Positions 57,735-64,000 of a stretch of 64,000 nt of DNA are shown here, piece after piece. How positions within the stretch are numbered: the first letter of the stretch is position 1; the number at the start of each line of letters is the position of its first letter. The stretch spans positions 1,240,001 to 1,304,000 of the forward strand of contig CP103027.1 in NCBI GenBank assembly GCA_024752435.1, written 5' to 3'. This DNA comes from Allantophomopsis cytisporea. Its lineage: Eukaryota > Ascomycota > Leotiomycetes > Phacidiales > Phacidiaceae. The translations under genes were made by a program, and so were the position numbers. Under the pieces are notes generated by a model, which was not told where the DNA came from, made no database searches, and saw only the letters and a program-made list of their open reading frames with translations.

Positions 57735-59500
57735 ATGTCATGGCACAACCGGCGACTGCAGCGTACTGTGCTCTTTGCCGTTATCATTTTGTAAGTAGAT
57801 AAATGTAAGGTCACTGTCCACAGTATAATGCTGATGATTACAGATTAACCGTAACACTGTTCAGCGACCGCATATTTACATCTTCATTCGAAACAATAAG
57901 TGATATCCACCGTGATACCTTGCAAGGTTTACATAACTATGGCTCAGTACCAGAGGAAGGTCGACCTAAGTTGCCATTCAAAAATGACAATGAGAGGAAA
58001 GCCACGGAAGAGCCCTTCTTCTCCGTACCAGAAGAAGAATACGAAACATCCAAAACACAACTGCTGAGCAGTTTTGCGAAATTAGATCCCACTCGACTTG
58101 CTCTCATTATCGAGACGCGACCACTACCGCATCTTCCAGCATTAATACTCCACTTCATGACGGTCCTCCCTTTACAATGGACATTCCGCTTAATGGGCTC
58201 GCCAGAATCCATAGAGTTCATGGAAACATCTCGCAGTGTCCGACAGTACGTGGAAATGGGCAAACTCCAACTCACAGAAGTTCCCCCAGAGTACAACGTG
58301 TTGACACAAGAAGGAATATCAACAATGCTCACGGATCTTGATTTCTACAAGACGGTGCTCGCCCCCGCAGAATGGCTCCTGATCTTCCAGCCAGACACCA
58401 TTGTATGCGCCTCTTCTTCGGTTTCACTAGACGACTGGGTTGATCAAGGCTACTCATGGATCGGAGCACCCTGGTATATCGACAATGTTTACGGAGGAAA
58501 CGGTGGCCTCTCACTCCGTCATCTCAAGCCGATCATTGCGATGCTCGAAGAGGAGTACAGGGAAGTGGGTTCAGAATGGGAAGATCGGTGGCTATGCGAC
58601 CACCTGGCAGCCCGCGAGGACGCTCTCATGCCGCCGCCTGACATCGAGCGACAGTTCTCTGTCGAGTCCATCTGGGCTGACCGCCCCTTCGGCTACCATC
58701 TGCGTGGCAGTGGTGATCGCTTCTCGCTCGACTGGTCGTTGTGGGCTAACGAACGCCTTAAAAACCATATGCTAACGTACTGTCCTGAGATCAAAATCGC
58801 ACTCTCTCAGCTTGTGTTCGATATCACTGCTGGCTTGAATGAGCATGATGTTGCGGAGAAATTACTTGAAACGGACCTCGATTATATGGCTGATGGGTCG
58901 GACCGCATGCAGCAACCCAAAGGTGGTGCGAAGAAGAGACCGGTCAAAGGAGAGCCTGGGTACGTTCCACCACCAGGTGCGGAGGAATTGGAGGCGAAGC
59001 TTAAACAAGGAGCTGGGCCAGGAAAGTCAGGCTCCAGTGAGCAAGGTTCTACTAACCCCGAAACGAATGATCGAGGTCCAGACATTTTAGGATCTGATGG
59101 AAAAGGACCCGATGCTGGTGATAAGGAACCCGGCACTGGGGATTCCAAGTCCCCTGACGCTGGTGACAGTGCATCCAGCAATCCGCAACTCGACAGCACA
59201 GAACCCAAAGACACATTCCCGGAATCAGGCCCTGGGGGCTCTGGTAAACCTGGTTCTGGAGGATCAACTTCGGATCGGCTCTCAGACCCATTATCCGACC
59301 GCTTGACCAGTGATGCTGAAACTGAACCTCCCGAGCGACTCGCCTCCTCAAGCACTAGTGGCCCCAGCGATTCTGACGCTGAAAAATCACATACTTTCCT
59401 ACCGGGGTATGATGAAGCTAGCTCACCAGAGGAGAGGATTAAGATTTTGGATGCGGCTGTTAAGAATGCACTTCATCCTAGTGTCGAAGGTGGGGTTTGA
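57735..59500 (+). CDS. Type II membrane protein with DUF5672-like domain
   Basis: Exons 57735-57790 and 57844-59500 (53 nt intron) give 570 residues. Exon 1 plus the first codons of exon 2 encode a basic cytoplasmic tip (MSWHNRRLQR) and one membrane helix (TVLFAVIILLTVTLF), the layout of a Golgi-type anchored enzyme. Residues about 95-325 match the fungal DUF5672 pattern: LALIIETRPLPHLPALILHF, then LTDLDFYKTV, WLLIFQPDTIVC, YSWIGAPW, YGGNGGLSLRH, WEDRWLCDHLA. DTI and the GxGGLSLR block resemble glycosyltransferase donor/acceptor sites, so a glycosyltransferase role is plausible but unproven. Residues about 375-525 are a Gly/Ser/Pro/Asp-rich disordered tail. The start is chosen because only this exon supplies an anchor in frame. 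Confidence 0.88.
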
Positions 59501-61105
59501 AGATGAGGAGATAGATGATGTTAGATTGGTGTGGACAGAGCGATTTGGCTGGGCACGCTTGATAGTCCGCCGGGCTCTAAGATGTGCTTTGAGAGAAGGA
59601 GGGGAAGGGTGATTTGGATAGATGTGAAATTTTGTTGCAACACATGGGAGGTTCGGTGCACAGCTCGAAATTTGTATTCCACTCGTAGACTAATTGACTG
59701 TCACACAGAGAGAGAACATCTCTGGATATGCTACATGTTCTATAATATTTGATGTGCGGGTGCGGTATTTGTTCTTCGTGACTTTGAAATGCCTAATTTT
59801 GAACGTAAGAGCCGCAATGATTTGTTCCTACTGGAATCACTTCCGAGGCTCACCATTTGGTCTTGCAGAAATAACATGATCTGTGTTGAAATTGTAGCTT
59901 CAGAAGAGACGGAGCTCGTAGTTGGCTCTCGATGGACAGTATTCAAACTTTGCTGATTCCGTCTGCACTTTTAGTTTTTATCTTTGCTTGAGGAAAGTAA
60001 AGTAAAGTAGATAGTGTGCGGGAATATGCAATAAAGTTTTACTGAGATAGGGGAGGCTTTCGTGCTTCAATGAAAACCCTTTGCGCCTCATTGTAGCATT
60101 GGTAGCACTCTTGGTATCGAACGACCGCGTTTGTGAGTAAACGGGCATCTGATGCCTACTGGTATAATAATACATCAAATAATTCAAGATAAATGCTATG
60201 AAAGTGCTAGCTCTTGAAAGCCACCGGATTACACTAAGCCCTACTTTTATATTGCCGAAAGTCTTCTTATATTGCTTACTGATTGTCACTATGCTCATGT
60301 GTCTGCTCTAGAACGAATCAAACGTACTACTTCCATCAATAACTATCTCAAAATGGGTAAAGTCTCGTGTTCTCTGAGATAAGTAGCCAATTGCCTGGCA
60401 GTCATCATCGCATTACGTATCTGCCGCCTATTCAATAGATATTTCGCTATGACCTCTAGAGCTTCTGTAGATCTTCGATATTAGTTTCAGAGTCTCTATT
60501 CGCTTTAGCTTTGGCAATAGGATGGGTCGTTTGTAGATGTAAGGGAAGAGTTTTTCTCACTGTTAGGATCGAGTATACGGATGGAACTTCGCTGTATTTT
60601 GCAGCGAACATACTTTGTGATACTTATGATACCTAGCTGTACTACTCTTAACTTTGGAAATGATTGAGGATGCAAAGTGCTTTATCTGTTGAAGTGAAGT
60701 TGATCTCGATTTGGCTCATGGAGACTCACCAAACGAAGATTGTGATTAATCAATGACTAGGGACGACGAATACAATAGGAGGAATCTTATAAGAAAAAGC
60801 AAAATATAATGATGGCGAAAAAGCCTGAAACAAGTAGTATTAGAGAAAAGAGGGTGCTCTAAATCGCCTCCACATAAAAGCTAAGAAACTGATATCATCG
60901 CCATGCAAATAAAAACTCAACATACTGAGCTTTGAATTATCCCGAAAAGGCCCACTATATCTGTCTCAATATTCGCCAACTCCCTCCGTTTTGCATATAT
61001 ATCACTATCCTAGGTAGATAAGTAATCGAAATCAATCATTGTATTTCCATAATTATATTTTCAACAGTTTCTCAAAGACTTGTTTCCAGTAAACTGTAAA
61101 TATAG
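59501..61105. other. Convergent spacer, AT rich
   Basis: 1.6 kb between two 3' ends. The short minus frame at 59978-60298 is not protein-like. No repeat or RNA gene recognised. Confidence 0.5.
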
Positions 61106-63861
61106 CTATCTACTGCCCCTGAAAAGACCTTTGAGCGCATCTCTCTTTCGACGTCTGGAAATGCTGAATCCATTCCCGTTCGGCTCATCAATCGAAGACG
61201 GCTTGAAGCTTAATTCCAATAAATAGTTTCTACCCGGACGTTGGTGCACCGAATTCCCACCACTCGCCGAAGACGCTTCCTCAACACCTTGAGAAAATTC
61301 CGACCTAGCCGACTTTTGGTCGAAGTGGTCCGCTTCAACGTAATTTTCTTCACTTTGGGTATAGACCTCCGTCGCAGAGTCCAAATCATCCCTATCGGTG
61401 TCATCTTGATCTTCCGATTCTACCTTTGCTATATGACTGTTGTCAATACCGTACTCCGAATCAATATTTGTCTCAGAGTTTAAGTCCTCCTCATTGGCGG
61501 CAACAATTTCCCTCAGTCGTATTGCCTGTTCGGTTCCGGGGGGATCCAGATTCATGTATGCATCTGCTAGAAGCTCTTGGCTGGCAATCAGTTCAAGGTG
61601 GCCTGTAGGTAACACTCCTTTTCGAGTTTCAACGACCTTCTCGGCAAGAGTAACAGCCTCTCTTGGCCTTCCAGTTGCTAGGTAGCCTCTCGCAAGCTCA
61701 TGCTCCGAGCTTAAGCGATCCTTATGTTGTGCATTGAGGATGTTTGCTCGAATTGCGACAACATGTTCCAAGACCCCTACCGCTTTCTGAGGTTGGTTAA
61801 TGTCTAAGTACGCAGATGCGAGGCTACATTCCGAGCTCAAGCGACCTTTGTGTTGTGCATAGAGAACTTTTGCTCGAATTTCAACAACCTTTTCTAACAA
61901 GTCCACTGCTTTGTGAGATTGACCAATTCTCAAGTAGGCACGTGCAAGCTGATGCTGGGAACTTAAGCGTCGAGGATGGTGTTCATCTAGTATCTCGTTT
62001 CGCACTGCTGTCACTTCTTCCAGCAATTTTATAGCTTCTTCGCTACGATTGACTTCTAAATAAGCACACGCAAGCTCATGTTTTGAGCCTAAGAGATCCT
62101 CATCGTGCTTGTCTAGCGTCTCGAGCCTTTCCGCAAGCACATTCTCTAGCATGTGTATTGCTTTCCTGTGCTCTCCAGCATACCCATAAGCACAACCGAG
62201 CTCATACTCAATGACTGCAGTGTAGTCAATTCCGCCGTGGTCTGTATATTTATGTAAGGCTTCCAATATTTCAATCGTACCGCCGTAATTATCAATACTA
62301 AACTCGCAAATACCTGCAAAATATTGACAATATATGTGCGATGATTTCGTTTTACGTGATACGGCATTGAAACCAAATGCCAATGCATCACATACTTGAC
62401 TGATAGCATGGCGCGCTTCTGCATATCTATACATTCTGTAAAGCACCCACGCAATCCGAAAAAGGATTTGGCAAGTCGAGTGGACGTTAAAGTTTCTTAG
62501 GGTTTCTCGTGACTCAGAACTCAGACATGACCCAATGTGGATATCCAGATTTCGATAGAAGTCATGATAGGACGAATAGTCTTCACCAATGGACAGTGCT
62601 AGAGTCGAAGCCGCCGCACATAAGGACTCTTTCTGGTCTGAAATATTCAGCCTGTCTTTTGACCATGAATGAGCTAGTGGATGCATTGAGATGCCGCTGG
62701 TGTTACGGTCGACCCTGATCAGAGAGAAGGATGCTAGGGTATTCCTTGCTTGTCGAAACCGAGTAATATCTATCGAATCGCTGGAGATATCGCCAAATAA
62801 CTTTGGGAGATAAGAAACATGCCACTTTGTAAGCAGTTTTACGTCTTGGTCAGGTCGATCGTATGTGCTACTTTTCTTGCTCCTGTTCTTGAAGTCATCG
62901 TCGTAACCATTATGAATGTCCTTAGCAAAATCCCATGCACGCTCAAACATGGATTCTTGCACATCTTGAAGGTTGAAGAAGCCCAGTAAACTCAACAGTT
63001 CAAGTGCATCTGAGTCTTCCTGTTTGGTAGAACTTCTCAAGACTTGGGCAGAAACCTCAAATGTGGCATAGACATCTCTATACGTTGACTCGGCTTGTCG
63101 AGGGCGGAATCTAAGCAAGGTCTCGCGCTGCTTCTTATATTGTGCCGGATAATCTTCAACAGAACATAGTTGCTTCTTGATAAAGGCTCCAGCTTGGATG
63201 AGTGCCAGTGCGTGGTATCCTAAAACATCAAGTACATCCTTGATAGCCTCGGATCGTTCCTTAGTCAGCGGCTGTTTGATTCCAGCAGCTTTAGGTAAGA
63301 GTTCGAAAGCGTCCTCCTCATCTAGCTTCTCAAAGTACTCGTGGCCCACTGTGTGGTGATCTGCACACTCCTGGTTGCGGCTGGTAAGCAAAATCCGACC
63401 TCTATTACCGGAAGGAAAGTATTTGGAATAGTCGAATTCTACGTCGTCCGCATTATCGATTATCAACAGCCATTCAAACTCGCAATTGGATAACCACTGC
63501 TTGACAGCATCAACGCTCTTGTCATCGATTCCGCATTCCTTCGCGATATTGGCAAAACTACGATGCGCAACAGTAATGTCGAAAGCATCAATCCAAAAGA
63601 GACCCCAGAATCTACGTAAATATCAGTAAATGTGTTCTTGAATATTTCGAAAGACTTCGCACTGCTCCCTGTTTTCTTCCGCAAATCTGATACACACTTC
63701 ACTCTTTCCTGATCCACCCATTCCATATATCACGAAACGTCTCTGAATTGGCAAGTGGACATCCGTAGGTTTGCAAATGGCTGCGTTCATCCTCTCGAGA
63801 ATCTTCCGTCGTCCGGTGAAGAGGGTATTCGAATGACGGGGGATGAGATAATGTATGTTTT
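61106..63861 (-). CDS. NB-ARC/TPR (fungal NLR-like) protein, 5' part outside the window
   Basis: Two exons are visible, 63861-63663 and 63611-61106 (51 nt intron, GTGCGA donor), encoding about 900 residues in phase. An acceptor (CTTCCTAG) precedes 63861 and a GTAAGG donor sits at the very window edge (64000-63995), so at least one upstream exon with the effector domain is missing. Visible are LFTGRRKILERM, the P-loop VIYGMGGSGKSE, Walker B LLIIDNADD, GRILLTSRN, the HPLAHSW element that ends many NB-ARC modules, then five or six 42-residue TPR units from about residue 480 and a polar C-terminal tail. Such STAND proteins act in heterokaryon incompatibility and immunity-like signalling. No stop interrupts the frame. 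Confidence 0.93.
61625..62220 (-). repeat. 42-codon TPR units, two adjacent ones nearly identical
   Basis: At DNA level a 126-base period is visible: TGTTGTGCAT recurs at 61725 and 61851 with flanking AGCGA(T/C)C and TTTGCTCGAAT. The corresponding protein units share the pattern LAxAYLxxxQxxKAV followed by IRAxxLxAQHKxRLSSE. Neighbouring units on either side are more diverged. This is an internal repeat array inside the NLR-like gene. Confidence 0.85.
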
Positions 63862-64000
63862 CTAGGAAGAGTGTTTAGCACAAGACTTTTTGACACAATA
63901 ATCTAGAGATCGCTCGGATATGTTGTGACCGAGCTACAGCGATTTGATACATGACAGGTCTTTAGTCAAAAGTGATTGGTGGATTGCTCTTAGACCTTAC
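63862..64000 (-). other. Intron of the NB-ARC/TPR gene running to the window edge
   Basis: Read on the minus strand, the segment begins GTAAGGTCTAAG at position 64000 and ends CACTCTTCCTAG at 63862, i.e. a 139 nt GT-AG intron if the upstream exon ends exactly at 64001. The frame to its left (63699-63896) is out of phase with the NB-ARC exon and not used. Confidence 0.55.

Overview
The window is nuclear DNA of a filamentous ascomycete (Pezizomycotina). Genes are interrupted by short 48-121 nt introns with GTRAGT-type donors and CAG/TAG acceptors, intergenic spaces are long, and the set includes a CFEM protein, a G1 (eqolisin) peptidase, a fungal RNA-dependent RNA polymerase, a Zn2Cys6 factor and an NB-ARC/TPR protein. 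The protein style resembles Leotiomycetes (Helotiales), but that is an impression and not a proof. Exon structures were assembled by hand; every spliced model given is phase-consistent from start to stop.

Layout. 0-9 kb: a small ORF of doubtful status, a coiled-coil protein whose C-terminus looks retroelement Gag-like, a short-chain dehydrogenase with a His-for-Tyr change in its active-site motif, a GPI-anchored CFEM protein, and a three-exon secreted protein of unknown function. 9-13 kb: a badly broken glycerol-3-phosphate acyltransferase pseudogene. 13-20 kb: a secreted glutamic peptidase, a processive membrane GT2 glycosyltransferase and a pirin with an N-terminal hydrophobic segment. 20-22 kb: TA-rich DNA without genes.

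22-33 kb is the gene-dense core: RdRP (RNA silencing), APC8/Cdc23 (cell cycle), farnesyl diphosphate synthase (isoprenoids/sterols) and a Zn2Cys6 transcription factor. About 14 kb upstream of that factor (33.5-47.5 kb) has no convincing intact gene. It holds minisatellites, a set of repeated GGATATC/ATCCG hairpins and a probable frameshifted membrane-protein relic.

47-60 kb: an RS-rich nuclear protein and the kinetochore protein Sos7 share a 231 bp divergent promoter; then come ribosomal protein eL37 (four coding bases in its first coding exon), pantothenate kinase (CoA synthesis) and a type II membrane protein with a DUF5672-like domain. 61-64 kb: the 3' part of an NB-ARC/TPR (fungal NLR-like) gene that runs off the right edge, so its N-terminal effector domain is not visible.

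The genes do not form an obvious biosynthetic cluster; most look like independent housekeeping or accessory loci. The least explained parts are the 14 kb desert with its hairpin repeats, the acyltransferase and membrane-protein relics, the NLR-like gene with near-identical TPR units, and the Gag-like coiled-coil gene.
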